This document shows, piece after piece, positions 12,601 through 23,920 of a DNA stretch of 64,000 nt; positions within the stretch are counted from its first letter, which is position 1, and the number at the start of each line of letters is the position of its first letter. This DNA is from Rhabditophanes sp. KR3021. Taxonomy: Eukaryota; Nematoda; Chromadorea; Rhabditida; Alloionematidae. The stretch covers positions 1,116,001 to 1,180,000 of the forward strand of contig CAUJLY010000004.1 in the NCBI GenBank assembly GCA_963281155.1. The letters run 5' to 3'. The notes below the pieces were generated by a model that was not told the origin of the DNA, did no database searches, and was given only the letters and a program-made list of their open reading frames with translations. The position numbers were made by a program, and so were the translations under genes.

Positions 12601-14516
12601 CACTAGCTGCTGTTACTGAAGCGAATGGGGAACTGAATGCTAAAGAAACAGCATTACGAGATCAATTGTTGGAACAAACAGAGAATTGTGACGCCAAGAA
12701 GGGCGAGTACGTTATGGTCAAGCAAGGCATCCAACAATGTGCCCAAAAAATCAATGACATCAAGACTAATGATATTTCGGACACGGTGTTCGCCTCTAAA
12801 AATAAGAAAACACATGCTGTAGACTTTTTGTTTGAAGCTGGGATCGACGATAAAAACCCGAAGCAGCTCATTATAGATGACTTTGGAGAATTATGTGTGT
12901 CTCTGCCTGGATTAGAGGAATGTCTTGCTTCGGGAGTCATTTCTACCTATACCAAAGAAGAGATGGAGCAGTTTGATATGGATGATGTAGAAGCTAAACT
13001 GAAGGTAGTTGATGTGAGATTAAAGCAGTCCAAGAAAGTTCAGACTCGGGTTTTGGATGACTTCAGGCGAGTGCTGAAGAAATTTAACACTGAGAGTATT
13101 AAATTAGAAAAGATGAATGATAAAGTAAAGAAGTATTCGGAGTTGCATGACAATTTGAGAAGGCAGCGGCTCGTTGAATTTCTGAATGGATACACTCAAA
13201 TCCTGCTTCAATTAAAGTTAATCTATCAAATGTTAACTCTCGGAGGTAGATTAAAATTCAAGTTAATATTTATTTTTTATTTTTATTTTAGGTATGTTAA
13301 AGAAGAACCAAAAGATTACACAAAAATAAGAGTTAATGAATATCACAAAGTTTATTAAAAGACAGGAAATATTAAATTAAACAGGATATTATTTAGAAGT
13401 AAGCAATGCTGGTTAAGACAGCTTGTAGATCTAATATAATAGCATATTCAAAAGCGAGTGCTTCATTAGCAGTCAAATCATCTAAGCAAAAGCGACAAGT
13501 TGTCTCTCGTTGTCCAAAATATCCATAATTCTTGTTTCTTTGGCATTTAAAGGGACGAATCTTTTTGAGGAAAGTTTGGCTTCTGACATATGTTCAAAGA
13601 GTCTACTTTTTACTCTGCCTGAGACACCACCATATAAAATGCCATTCTTAACACCACCAAGTAAGATTGAGCTGGCATCCACACCAGCAAGTAAATTAAC
13701 TAAGACATAGATAGTCCTCAGCAATAAACATATATTCAATTTGCAATGTCATTTCTGCATCATCAACTTCCACTTGATCCACAACTACAGACGATTAACT
13801 TGTTGAAACTCTTTTAAATGATTGGCTTAGTTGCTCTACCACTATAATTGGTTATTATGGCTGATAGCTGATAACTTACCAGCAGCATTGACGTTTTCTC
13901 TTATTGTTTCGCTTCTTGCTAAAGGAATACTTCCACCAACAGCACTAATTTTGCTTGGTATTCGCTGATAATCTTTTCATTATCAAAATATAAATTTAAT
14001 TGAGATGTAGAACACCTTTATAAGTGAAGCTAAATTGAATTTTAAACAAAACGCTTTATCAATGATTGCCTTTTAAAACATAATTAGACTTAACTTTAAT
14101 GTTATATTACTAATCAAATTATTGCAGGTGAAGCAAACCTTGAATTAGTGAACTCAATGGATCCTTTCGACAAAGGTATCAGATTCAGTGTACGTCCTCC
14201 TCTCAAAACATGGCGTGAAATGTCTAGACTTTCGGGTGGTGAAAAAACATTATCATCACTTGCTCTTGTCTTTGCCCTCCACAAATTCAGACCCACGCCT
14301 TTCTACGTAATGGATGAAATTGATGCTGCATTAGACTTCAAAAATGTAACAATTATTGCGCATTTTGTTATGAAGCAAACTAAAAATGCGCAGTTTATTA
14401 TTATCACTTTGAGAAATAATATGTTTGAGTTGGCTGATCGGATCGTTGGTATCTGCAAGACCAGTGATTGCACGAAGAACATCGTCATTGACCCTCCAGC
14501 TTTGGGAGTTCAGTAA
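9612..14516 (+). CDS. smc-4: SMC4, ATPase subunit of condensin
   Basis: Exons 9612-9890, 9933-13245 and 14128-14516; introns 9891-9932 (42 bp) and 13246-14127 (882 bp). The protein has 1,326 residues, normal for SMC4. Visible parts: acidic N-terminus, VENFKSYF then Walker A GPNGSGKSN at about residue 110 right after intron 1, long coiled coil, hinge (KIKGIIGRLGDLGGI onward), second coiled coil, YQM-TLGGEANLEL split by intron 2, signature motif RLSGGEKTLSSLALVFAL and Walker B FYVMDEIDAALDF. SMC4 pairs with SMC2 in condensin for mitotic chromosome compaction; in Caenorhabditis an SMC-4 paralog/partner set also serves dosage compensation. The large second intron contains an antisense GIY-YIG remnant. 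Codon use is visibly more GC-rich than in the flanking accessory genes. Confidence 0.95.
13393..13977 (-). pseudogene. GIY-YIG endonuclease remnant (LEM-3/ANKLE1 type), antisense inside an SMC4 intron
   Basis: Minus-strand pieces read: a block with QRIPSKISAVGGSIPLARSE (about 13895-13972), a donor-like GTAAGT, a block with VDQVEVDDAEMTLQIEYMF (about 13715-13785), then LLAGVDASSILLGGV, NGILYGGVSGRVKSRLFEHM and KETRIMDILDNERQ (13500-13690), and in another frame CLDDLTANEALAFEYAIILD to a stop at 13393. The order Y-x-G..R..R.. H..EA ... K..RI.DI ... EA...E..I fits the GIY-YIG nuclease of ANKLE1/LEM-3, with the catalytic-type Arg and Glu still present. The last part changes frame in a T-run near 13490, and a stop interrupts the second block near 13710. 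I therefore call it a decayed nested gene; an expressed, spliced form cannot be excluded. Confidence 0.5.
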
Positions 14517-15583
14517 TCTTTTTTTAATTAATTTATTAACTTTGTGCATTTTTAATATGAACCATTTTGTAACATAATGTCTCTTAAATAAAAGGATTTA
14601 ATGCATTTCTTGTTTTTAATTGATAATCTAAATTAAAATGACATTCTTGTTTATGAAACTCTTTTGATATATAAATACTTTGTGTTTTGCCTTTCCCAAA
14701 ACCTCTTTTAAAAACTAAAATTTATCAAATAAAAGTTGTTGGAGTTATATTTTTTGTTGTAAAATACCGATGCTACGTCTTTTTAAGAATAAAGCCAATT
14801 GTATCTTTTATTATCAAAGATAAGCTTATTGGTCTAATATAAATGAAATTTTAGTCATATATTAAATGAGAATCATATCCTTATTGTTTATCTTCTTCAA
14901 ATTAAACGATACGATAATATGTGGAGAGTAAAAGAATCTTTAATACATTTTTAAATTGAATGGACTATAATAAACACGTTGAAGAGCTCAGTGAAATATT
15001 GAGTTCATCAAAGAATATGAGAAAAGTTATCAGAATGCATATTTACATATTAGATCTATTGAAGAATTTGGAGAACAACGAAATTGCAGTTGTCATAAAT
15101 TAAAAGAAACATTTAAATGTGACTTTAACATTATCAGTCTTCCGACGTTTAATTATAGATATGACGGATCATTTTGTTGTAAAAAAATGTCAGGTTTAGA
15201 ATTATTATAAATTCACGTGCAAATATGATGAGATCAGTAGATTTAAGAAAAGGCACGATATGTTAATTTAAGTTAACTGAATTTAACAAAATAGATGCTT
15301 CAATTCGGTGAGTAACTAAATATCTAAATCCGTCTATGTATAATATTTTTTTATTTCTCACAAATACTTTTTGCGGACGGTGGATAAGAGATATAAAAAA
15401 TAATTCTTTCTCTTTTCTCATAGTTCCAACCTGATTAACGATACACATTTACAAATTTTTAATTTACCAATTTATTTGCAATCTTTTATAAGTAATACAA
15501 TAGTCTAATATTTGAATGGCAATTAATTCATCAACAATCTAAAATAACAAATATTTGTAATAACGCATAGTTTGTTATTCTTA
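14517..15583. other. Gene-poor interval with short coding-like scraps
   Basis: About 1.07 kb, very AT-rich. A 48-codon frame at 14960-15106 (+) and an overlapping cysteine-containing frame downstream (to about 15210, with NCSCHKLKETFKCDF) look like remains of an old gene, but nothing could be identified. I see no functional feature here. Confidence 0.4.
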
Positions 15584-15991
15584 TTAAATGCAGCGATCAT
15601 AATCTTCATACAAATCTTCTAACTTGTAATCAACATCAGCTAATTTCTCCTTTGTGATTGATGTAAAGACAGTGTTGTAGTACGTGACTCTGTATTTTGG
15701 CTTGACAAGCTTGTCCATTACAATCTTACAATTTGGATTAATCAAAATAATGTGAACGATCTCGTTACCACCAGTTGTTGTAGCCATTTTACAGTGCAAG
15801 GCAAAAACTTTTTTAGGGGCATCCTCTTTAGCTTTTGGAAAGGACTTGTAATTAATAAGATTGCTAAAAGGCTCTGTCGTCGTGATATGTTCATTAAAAG
15901 TATGACAACCTCTGGAATATTCACTTCTATGACAACAACTAAATTCTTTAATAAATCCCCCAAGTTGTTTTTGTTTGAGTGTATAAGCCAT
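15584..15991 (-). pseudogene. REXO1-like RNA exonuclease fragment with destroyed catalytic motif I
   Basis: A 135-residue minus-strand frame from ATG at 15991. It begins with the zinc-like CC....GC....H motif (SCCHRSEYSRGCHTFNEHI) that precedes the exonuclease fold of REXO1/GOR proteins. It continues with KKVFALHCKMATTTGGNE and KPKYRVTYYNTVFTSITKE, matching the DEDD-exonuclease motif I and the following strand. In active members motif I reads ALDCEM; here both acidic metal ligands are replaced (D to H, E to K). The frame stops before motifs II and III, so the domain is only about half present. The family trims 3' ends of structured RNAs. This copy should be catalytically dead and is probably a decaying duplicate. 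Confidence 0.7.
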
Positions 15992-16198
15992 TTTAGTATA
16001 AAGTCATTTTATAGTATAATGTCAACTTTGAGGTGATTGTTAAAAATATAAAAATAATTTTTTGAGCAAAGTCACTTTTTGACCGGTTAATTAGGTTTAG
16101 TTCTGAGTTATGAACACGTTTATAACTTTCATACAAAATGTGTTTCTTACTTAAAATAACCAACGGCTGCTGATATTTTAAGTTGGCAATATCAGGTG

Positions 16199-16839
16199 AT
16201 GACGTATACTTTCATGAGATTAAATCTGCTTATCTCCCGCAGACTTATCATAGAGTTTGTTAAAATGATAATATTTTGGTAGTTCTTAACGAATATACGA
16301 GAAGTTTTTTGAATATGACGAGTAATAAGGTTAGGAATATCGAGCAATGTTGTGGAAAATACATATAAAGATTGGATTTAATTGCCTTGACAGTTCATCG
16401 AAGAAGGTCAACGAATTTGTTAATGATACTGGATCTTATAAGATATGTGCTTATAAATGGGTGAGATTTAAAGATCGTTATAAAAAATGTATACTGAGTT
16501 GTGTTGACATTGGAATAAGCCACACTTCAGATTTCCACAGGTTAAATTCTGTTCAAATTCTACTTATATTGTAGTAGTTGCTTATGTAAAGACGAAAATA
16601 AGATTAAGTGAAAATTAAATGTTCAATTTTGGACAAGTCCGGTTGTATTTAGGATGAATGTAACAGATAATTCAACTGATAAAGTTATGACTTTATTATG
16701 TGAAGCAGACAACGATGACGGGTATACTTCGACAGATACTAACATTTTAAGATATGATGTGGAATTACCTAAATCTCCAAATGACACAATTAAACAAGAT
16801 AATATTCAAACTAAACTGCTTGAAGCACCAAACAAATAA
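16199..16839 (+). pseudogene. Membrane-protein family, copy 1 (broken)
   Basis: The plus strand carries, in pieces, the ectodomain of the family best seen intact at 30647-31967. Recognisable blocks are SAYLPQTYHRV, LNEYTRSFLNMTSNKVRNIEQCCGKY, then in another frame SSSKKVNEFVNDTGSYKICAY, and at 16654-16839 the end with TNILRYDVELPKS. There is an in-frame stop after YHRVC and at least two frame changes, and the exons for the cytoplasmic tail and membrane helix are missing. It is a clear pseudogene. Confidence 0.8.
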
Positions 16840-17826
16840 TATGCAATTTGATTTTATTGCTAATGTTGCTCGATTCCACAACTTACAATGATCATACATT
16901 ATTTCATTATCTTTTTTCCTTGTTAATTATTTTCCATACTCTTATTATAAAATAAAGCAATCGCGTTGATTGCTTGCAAATTATATAGGACTAAGGTATT
17001 TAAAAATAGTTGATTAGATAAAATTATGATAAGTTACTAATAATATTGTTTCGACATTACGCAAAAGATTAAATGATGTTACTTACATAAGCGCAATTAA
17101 CAAAATCTAATTTTACTAAACCAAAAAAGGAGATTAGTCTTTTTATAATTGTAATGAACTTGTCACATTCAAATACTTATCGCTTTCATTTAGAATAATA
17201 GCAAGCAGTAACATTACCATTCATCAAAATGTTCTAATTGCCAACCTTTGATATGTCCAAGCTTATAACAACTTAGTTTTGATAATTTGATACCTATCGT
17301 GTTTATTGTAGCATGTAGATCAAGGTAATTAACATCTAAATAAATTGAAACATCAAGATATTTACTGCAAAAACGACATCTACAGATTTAGACAAGTCAT
17401 AGAACCTCACTTTGAATTAGTAGTAGAAGGCTTAATGATGACTTTTACCTTTTCGCCAAAAATATGATCCATTTCTCTACTTTAAATAACTTAACACAAG
17501 TAATTATTTATATTCATTTAAAGAAATCTTGCAAAAAGACATGATTGCACCAACTAAACCTTCTTAATTCATCAACATTGCTATTCTGCAAGGTAATAAT
17601 AATAATTTAAATGATTAATGATACCTATCATGTTTATCCATGCAGGTATAATTAAGGCAACATTTTAACAAAATCAAAAATCATGATAAAGATGAAATCA
17701 ATTAAAAAATAGTTCGTTTCATTTTTTTTACATTTTGTCCAATCATTAATTCTAAGTCTATATTGTTTTACTAAAAGAAATTAATAAAGGAAGGACCACA
17801 CAAAGTTTGAAAGCAACATTTTTGAA
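16840..17826. other. Intergenic upstream region of copy 2, containing duplicated promoter-like blocks
   Basis: About 1 kb without a reading frame. Most of it (17088-17395 and again about 17600-17660) resembles blocks upstream of other members of the same gene family; see the repeat entries. Confidence 0.5.
17088..17395. repeat. Duplicated upstream block, copy A
   Basis: Shares an order of matching words with 19265-19565: a-gcgcaatt, ttttactaaaccaaaaaa then g-agattagtc, cattaccattcatcaaa, tatgtccaag, gatacctatcgtgtttattg, and a late acatctaaataaattgaaaca. Each block precedes a member (17827 or 19639) of the same membrane-protein family. It is therefore the duplicated 5' flank of the gene, not a mobile element; no terminal repeats were seen. 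Confidence 0.65.
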
Positions 17827-19093
17827 ATGGAAGGTAATGAAATAACACAAGGAGCACTTGTAGCCCATCCGGTATATTCGTAGGTTTAATCATAAAATAA
17901 AAATTTACCAAAATAATGCAAGCTCTTTCAGTAAAGCTGAAGAAAGAAATCTTTTAGATGGAAAGTGTATTTCAAGACCTAAACCAACTCCTATATATAT
18001 TTGGAAGGGAAAACAAATTAAAAGCTATAGATGTGGGATGACATTGCTTATTTGTGTCTCTTTTGCAATAATAGTGCTAAACTTATTCGGATTTCGATAT
18101 TATAAATTTGGATCTGAAACGGGAAGTCACGCTAAAAACCCAGACTTGACTGAAACTCCTAAACCAGTAAAATCAATATTCATACCTCCGACCTTTGGAC
18201 ACACTGAAATAATGGACTACGATTTCCGAAACCCAACTAAACTTTCCTATGACGCTTTTTCTAAACAAATATTTATTTCCTTCTACAATGTTAATGCAAA
18301 GCGACTACAATTCAAAACCCATGAACATGGAAACTCTTTTGTTATTGACAAGTAAGTTCGATTTTTTTGATTAAATTATGTTTGCAGCCACAATTCCCAT
18401 AAAATTAATCATAACGAAACGTTTGATGATTGTATGCAGTATGCTGATAAATTTTATTGCTGCCAACTTAACTTCAAAACGAGATGTTTTGATGAAATCG
18501 AAGATGGCGTGGTTGTTAATTCAACGATCCAATCTGATTCTCTTCCGGAGATTTATCAGAGAGTTAATAAAGACGAGGCTGTATTGTTTGCGTATGATGA
18601 TCCTAATAGAAGTTTTCTAGATATCAATACTAACAAGATTAAGACTATTGACAAATGTTGCAAGGAAAGTACGAAAAGTTCTGGATTTTATTTTCCAGAT
18701 AATTCAACGCAGAAGGTTAACGAACTGATTATTGAGAATGGGTTTTATAAACTTTGTGATTATCAATTGTCGGAATCTAATAAGGATCGATATGAAAGAA
18801 CACAAAACGAATGCATCGACACTACAATATCCCAGAAGAGCGAGTTTCCGCATTCCAAATTTTGTTCGAGTCATAATTTTGTTGCGGTAGTTATATATGC
18901 ACAAATAGGAGATAAGATCAAGTGGGAGTTATATTGGAAAATTTGGCCAACAACCTTTAGATATATTTATACTTCGCGAGAAACATCGCTTCACGGCACT
19001 ATATTTTTGTCGTGTGAAGAACGCAACATTCTTTTTTATGCATCGACAAATACTACGGTTTATTTGTATCCTGTTGGTATTGGTAGTTGGTAG
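17827..19093 (+). CDS. Unrecognised type II membrane protein family, copy 2 (intact)
   Basis: Exons 17827-17879, 17932-18351 and 18388-19093 join in phase 2 and 2 to give 392 residues. Layout as in the intact copy at 30647: short cytoplasmic tail with a PRPTP-like proline motif (here SRPKPTPIYIW), one membrane helix (TLLICVSFAIIVLNLFGF), a spacer, the KLSYDAFSKQ block, and a cysteine-rich ectodomain starting DDCMQYADKFYCCQLNF and containing KCCKES, LCDY and ECIDTTIS. No signal peptide, no known domain. The function is unknown; the architecture suggests a surface or secretory-pathway protein. The last 360 bases are nearly identical to copy 4, unlike the rest of the gene. Confidence 0.75.
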
Positions 19094-19169
19094 CAGATCC
19101 TCACTACTCAGGTATATTTGGAAAAAACGTTTAATTGAATTACAAATTAAGTAACAATAAATTAAATGT
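18809..19169. repeat. Near-identical tract shared with copy 4 (29310-29670)
   Basis: By eye I count about nine differences in some 360 aligned bases, including two single-base indels after the stop codon. The match starts abruptly at gaatgcatcgac and ends about 75 bases past the stop. Upstream exon sequence of the two genes is far more diverged, so this is a recent conversion or short duplication tract. Confidence 0.85.
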
Positions 19170-19264
19170 TATTTTGTTGAACTTATAATTAAATATTATT
19201 ATTTTTCCAGAAACATAATCCAGCGAAGCCACGACTTTGCATAGTTATACAAAAAAGTTAAATC

Positions 19265-19565
19265 GTCTTACATAAGCGCAATTTAAAAAAATGTTAATTT
19301 TACTAAACCAAAAAAGAAGATTAGTCATTGTAAATATAATTGCAATTAAATTGTCACATTAAATTATCTCCTTTGATTTAGAACAATATTGAGCGGTAAC
19401 ATTACCACTCATCAAAGTTTTTGAATTACAAATATTGTATATCCAAGTTTACGACAAATAGGTTTCGATGACTCATGATACCTATTATGTTTATTCTAGA
19501 AGGTATAATTTAGTTGACATCTAAGTAAATTCAAACATCATGAAATTCACTACAAAAGCGCCATT
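19265..19565. repeat. Duplicated upstream block, copy B
   Basis: The counterpart of 17088-17395, lying upstream of the broken copy 3. It includes ttttactaaaccaaaaaa, cattaccactcatcaaa, tatccaag and gatacctattatgtttattc. The last word recurs at 17291, 17620 and, in part, about 30017. Confidence 0.65.
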
Positions 19566-19638
19566 TGTTAATAAAAAAATCACTTCTATTGTTCGTGGTT
19601 TTATTATATAATTGTTTATTATTTTGATACTAGTGGAT

Positions 19639-20190
19639 ATGATATTACCATCACAACGTGTGCAGATTGAAAGTGAAATTGACCCTGTTTACCCGTGAGT
19701 TAGCTTATGTCATAATAATTTAATATCTAACAGCGATGATGAAGAAATACTTTTGAATAATGAATCTAGTCCGAGAGCATCATCAACATTTATCTGTATT
19801 AGGGTAATAGAACAAATTAAGGAAATGAGCCGTATGATAAAAATAGCAATTTGCGTCATTTTTGCAATATTGTTGCTAACTTTATTCGGATTCATATTTA
19901 TATATTGAAATCTGAAATGCGTCATAAGAACCTTAATTACAAACTCAGTGAAATAGGAATTCACGATTTTCCTCATTCAAGAAAGCTCTCTTACAATGCT
20001 TTCTACAAACAACTAGTTCTCTCGGCATACGATCCAAATAAAAACGAACTAGAAGTAAAAACATACACACAACTAAAACTAGAAGATAGTGAAATTAGTT
20101 AGTTTGAAAAGTAAATTTTAATTTCTCTATATTAATCTATTTTGATAGAGACATTTCACACGCAATCGAATCTATCGGAAAACTGGAAAA
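19639..20190 (+). pseudogene. Membrane-protein family, copy 3 (broken, truncated into Kelch sequence)
   Basis: Exon 1 (ATG 19639 to about 19694, ending DPVYP) and exon 2 from about 19733 keep family phase and splice sites. Exon 2 reads through the membrane helix (IAICVIFAILLLTLFGF) to a stop at about 19906, and the following block SRKLSYNAFYKQLVLSAYDP is in another frame (to 20102). Exon 3 keeps only its first residues (DISHAIES, about 20150) before the sequence changes into a Kelch-gene fragment near 20190. It is clearly inactive. Confidence 0.75.
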
Positions 20191-20640
20191 GACCACAATT
20201 GCTCTGAAATAATTAGAAACAACGTATTTATCTCTGGAGATTATCATAATGGAAGCATTCAAAAGTATTTTTTATTTATTAAAATTAATTATTAGCCATT
20301 TACAGTTTAATTAGATAATGGATCTTCATAAATACTAGCATTTCCATTCAACGCTCTTAAATGTAATTATTCATCTGTCTTTTATTTGAATAAAATTTAT
20401 TGTATTGGCGGATGGATATACAATTGGGCTACAGACATTTTAGAATAGTAAATTTAATTATTTTTAAATTTGTAAGATCAATTTAAGTTTTGAACCTCAA
20501 AAATTAACATGGATTAATGGATCAAATTGCCAAAAGTATTTAGAAATCATAATTCAGTATTGTCAGATAACATAATATATGCAGCCGGAGATCGTGTTTC
20601 AGATAAACTGTTATTCACAAAAGATCATTGAATATAGAAA
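20190..20640 (+). pseudogene. Kelch-repeat gene fragment, plus strand
   Basis: Pieces match successive exons of the intact BTB-Kelch gene at 21651: CSEIIRNNVFISGDYHNGSI (compare CSEKIGNDVFVLGDR), then IYCIGGWIYNWATDI (Kelch blade strand with GG), then FEPQKLTWI and YAAGDRVSD-like sequence. The pieces are in different frames with stops between them. It is a decayed partial copy lacking BTB and BACK parts. Confidence 0.65.
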
Positions 20641-20699
20641 AATAATCAAAAAATTATAATTCATATTAAAAATATAAACATTATTACTATAATATACAT

Positions 20700-21190
20700 A
20701 ATTAAATAACATTCAAGCTGTGAGTTTCATGCCCCTCATACGTTACATCGTCACTTAATTCCAAGTTTCAGTCATAATATCGAAAATGTGGATGATATTT
20801 GAAACAATATCATTATTGTAACCTTCAAATAGTTGAACAGTATTATCAATATTGTTAATTGAACACATTTGCCTTTGCTCAAAGAAACTGGTAGTTCATT
20901 GATTACCCTCCAAGCATTGACTCTCTCATCGAATATTTCACAACTTTGATGGTCAATTAACAAAACTTATGATTTGACCATTTACTTGACATATAGAACG
21001 ATCCTCATATTTTTTTGCATTGTTGACGGTAAAATGTTCTATTTTTCTTGTTGTTAAATTGAATTTGCGTTAACCAATATCATTTTCATCAAAAATTAAC
21101 AAATGGTCTTCGATTATCTCATATCCATCGCAAATCCATTCAACATACGGGAAAAAATTGAAAATGTTTGACATTTTTTTATCTTCATCA
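20700..21190 (-). pseudogene. Kelch-like gene remnant, minus strand
   Basis: Minus-strand translation shows scattered blocks: FNLTTRKIEHFTVNN, YEDRSICQVNGQI, SCEIFDERVNAWRVINELP and IIHIFDIMTETWN. These have the (F/Y)D..T..W endings of Kelch blades. Frames change and stops intervene, so I call it a remnant, opposite in direction to the intact gene at 21651. Confidence 0.5.
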
Positions 21191-21650
21191 TCTCACATAT
21201 TGCCAGCTAATAATTAATTAGCTCGTTATCTTTTGAATAACTATTGTTGTTAACCATTAATTAACCATTAATTCTTAATAACTACTTTTTGATGTTGAAT
21301 AAAACCATTTCTTAAATCAATTTGTTTTTACTATTTTAAAAGACATTTAATTATGCAGAATGTGTCACGTTTTATTCATTTGCAATGCTTGCAAAAAACT
21401 TGCAATTAGCCAAAATGTATAATTGCATACGTATCTAGGATATTATTTTTTCGAAGACACAAATATTTGAATTTATTATTTACATCTGATATAGAATTAT
21501 AAGTTGTGATCAAAAATAATAAAACTTCACCACATTCTTATCTCCAAATACAATGATAACCATCCTTACATAACCACATTTTCCTTTTCTCAAATAAGCA
21601 ATTTTCTACTTTTGTTCAAGAATACCTTTTATTTTACTAAAAATTAAGAA

Positions 21651-23451
21651 ATGATCTACCAATATTTTATCAATTTGTTTGGAGCTAATCTCTTTAATGA
21701 CACTGAATTAGTATTCAGTGATGGATCTATGAAAGTTTCAAGAATGATCTTGGCTGGACATAGCAAGTATTTTTTTGATTTGCTCACCAAGGATGTTACC
21801 CAAAGTAAGTTTATTAATATGTTCTTTTGATAAACTTGATTGCTTTCAGCCAAATTTGATATTAAGAATTTGAAGATGGCTGATTTTAAGGTTTACTATG
21901 AATACGTTCATTGTGGAGATGACTTTAAAATCGATGGGGATAAGATTCTTGCTTTTTTTCAAGTCCAAATTGAGTTAAACTTGCCTGATATAAGGGTGCG
22001 TTAATTTTGAGTAAACTTTGAATTATTTATTTAGATTAAATTAATTGAATGGATTAAAAAAAATGATTTTATTATTTACCAAGGCATTTTCTATGAAAAC
22101 TCTAGTAAATCTGAACTCGAAGAATATCATAATTTGACTAAACAGTTGATAAGCATCAATTTTAAATCTCTCTGTGAAATCAAAGCTTTTGATTCATTTT
22201 CAAGAGACAATTTCTTAAGACTTATGAGCAAAGACTTTATCAAGAACATGGATCAAGGAATTATTTTAGATATAATTGCACGCTGGGTCGAATATGACTT
22301 TATTAACAGAAAATCGGATTGGCTCGATTTAGTTTCACAAATTGATTATACAAAAGTTGAACGTATAACATTAGGGGAATATGTTCAAAAAAATGAGAAG
22401 ATTTATTCGATTCCGGATTTAATGAAATTTCTAATCCCAAAAATTTGTGTGAAAAAAAATGAAAAAACTGTCGTTAGCAGCATACTTGCAAAAAATAGTT
22501 ACTCAAAAATGATTTTGTGTAAGTCTTAACATAATAAATAATTATATTTTTTAAGTTGGAGGGGCTCAACCAGATCAATCAGTTGTTGAAATTTATACAA
22601 AACAAAGTTCAGTAAAAGCAATTAGGGATTTATCTATTGGAAAAAAATTTCATTGCTCAGAAAAAATAGGAAATGATGTATTTGTATTAGGAGATAGAAA
22701 TAGCAAAAAAATCGAAAAGTATGTTCTCACTTTTAATTAATAACTAAGTATTTTTAGGTATAATTTGGAAAGCAATCAATCTGAAGTTCTTTCATTTGAA
22801 ATGACTTTTAACAAGAATATTTATTCATCTGTTGTTCACTCAAATAGAATTTATGTTATTGGTGGAAGATTAAATGGCAATTCAATTGACACTGTTGAAT
22901 AGTAAGTACGGCAATATTTACATTTATTTTATATTTAGTTTCGAACCTGAAAAAATGAAATGGATTGATGCTCCAAAATTATTACAATCAATTAGATGCC
23001 ACGATTCAGTTATTGTTGATGAAATTATTTATGCTGTAGGAGATATTTCGTCTACCAAGTTCCAAAGGTAATTAAAGACACTAATTAAGTAAATAAAGTG
23101 TTTAGATTTGATCCACGTGAGGGTAAATGGAATTTTTTGGCTGATATTTCAAATAAAACATATGGTACTGCTCTGTCTGTGTTTGAACATACAATTACAT
23201 GTTCAGGGGGTCAAAATGCTCGTTTGTTGTGCCAAGTTTACGACATACGAAATAACAAATGGGATAAACTTACAAATTTGACTATTCCTTTTTTGGGTGC
23301 AAAATCTATCGAAAATGAAACATCTATTATTGTTGCAGGTGGAGAAAATAGTAACCAAATTCAATCATACAGCAAAAATAACAAAACCTGGAGTATTATG
23401 AATATAACATTACCACATAAAAATTATTACAGTTCCAAAATTTGGTTATAA
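21651..23451 (+). CDS. BTB-BACK-Kelch protein (putative Cullin-3 substrate adaptor)
   Basis: Seven exons: 21651-21804, 21850-21995, 22035-22518, 22556-22718, 22758-22901, 22939-23067, 23106-23451; the six introns are 37-45 bp. The product has 521 residues. The N-terminal BTB fold is recognisable (FNDTELVFSDGSMKVSRMIL then AGHSKYFFDLL), followed by the helical BACK region with LRLMSKDFI and ARWVEYDF, then Kelch blades (VVEIYTKQ, RIYVIGGR, VYDIRNNKWDKL, SIIVAGGENSN, KNNKTWSIM). Proteins of this build recruit substrates to Cullin-3 ubiquitin ligases; that role is inferred. The Kelch part is short and diverged. Broken relatives lie on both sides (20190-21190 and 23731-23920), so this is the one surviving member of a local duplicate set. 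Confidence 0.85.
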
Positions 23452-23730
23452 TTTGAAATAAAATATTGTCGTGTGGAAAGTTCTTTTATTTGAAAATCAT
23501 CTATTTTTAATTCATGGTATCTAAATAAGTGCATATTTAATTTGTCAAAAAATTCAGTTTAAACAATTCAAAAACATTTACATTTGTCAAACAAATTACA
23601 AAATTTGAAAATTTGTATCAAAATATTAGTGTTACAAATGTATACGCATTTCTTATACATATTTATTGAAAAACACAACATTCGGGTTGCCTATTATATT
23701 TTTTGTGTGTAAAATATGTACATAAATTAA

Positions 23731-23920
23731 ATGGTTAGATTTGATTCTCGAGAAGAAAAATGAGCTCACTTAGCTGACATTCACCACAGAGTATAGAAAA
23801 TGAAACTTCGATTATTGTTCCTGGAAGACACATTAATGGCACAAATATTAACAAAATACAAAGATTTGATAAGAATACAAAAACTTGGAGCTTTCTTAAT
23901 ATTACTTTGCCAGTATGTAA
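23731..23920 (+). pseudogene. Kelch gene 3' fragment
   Basis: The start MVRFDSREEK resembles the last exon of the Kelch gene just upstream (RFDPREGKW). In another frame IENETSIIVPGRHINGTNI and NKNTKTWSFLNITLP match its IENETSIIVAGGENSN and KNNKTWSIMNITLP. An internal stop and a deletion of the middle part show it is a tandem duplicate in decay. Confidence 0.7.

Noticed and set aside
15263..15448. 61-codon minus-strand frame beyond the REXO1-like fragment
   Set aside because: Does not continue exonuclease motifs II or III and has no other similarity.
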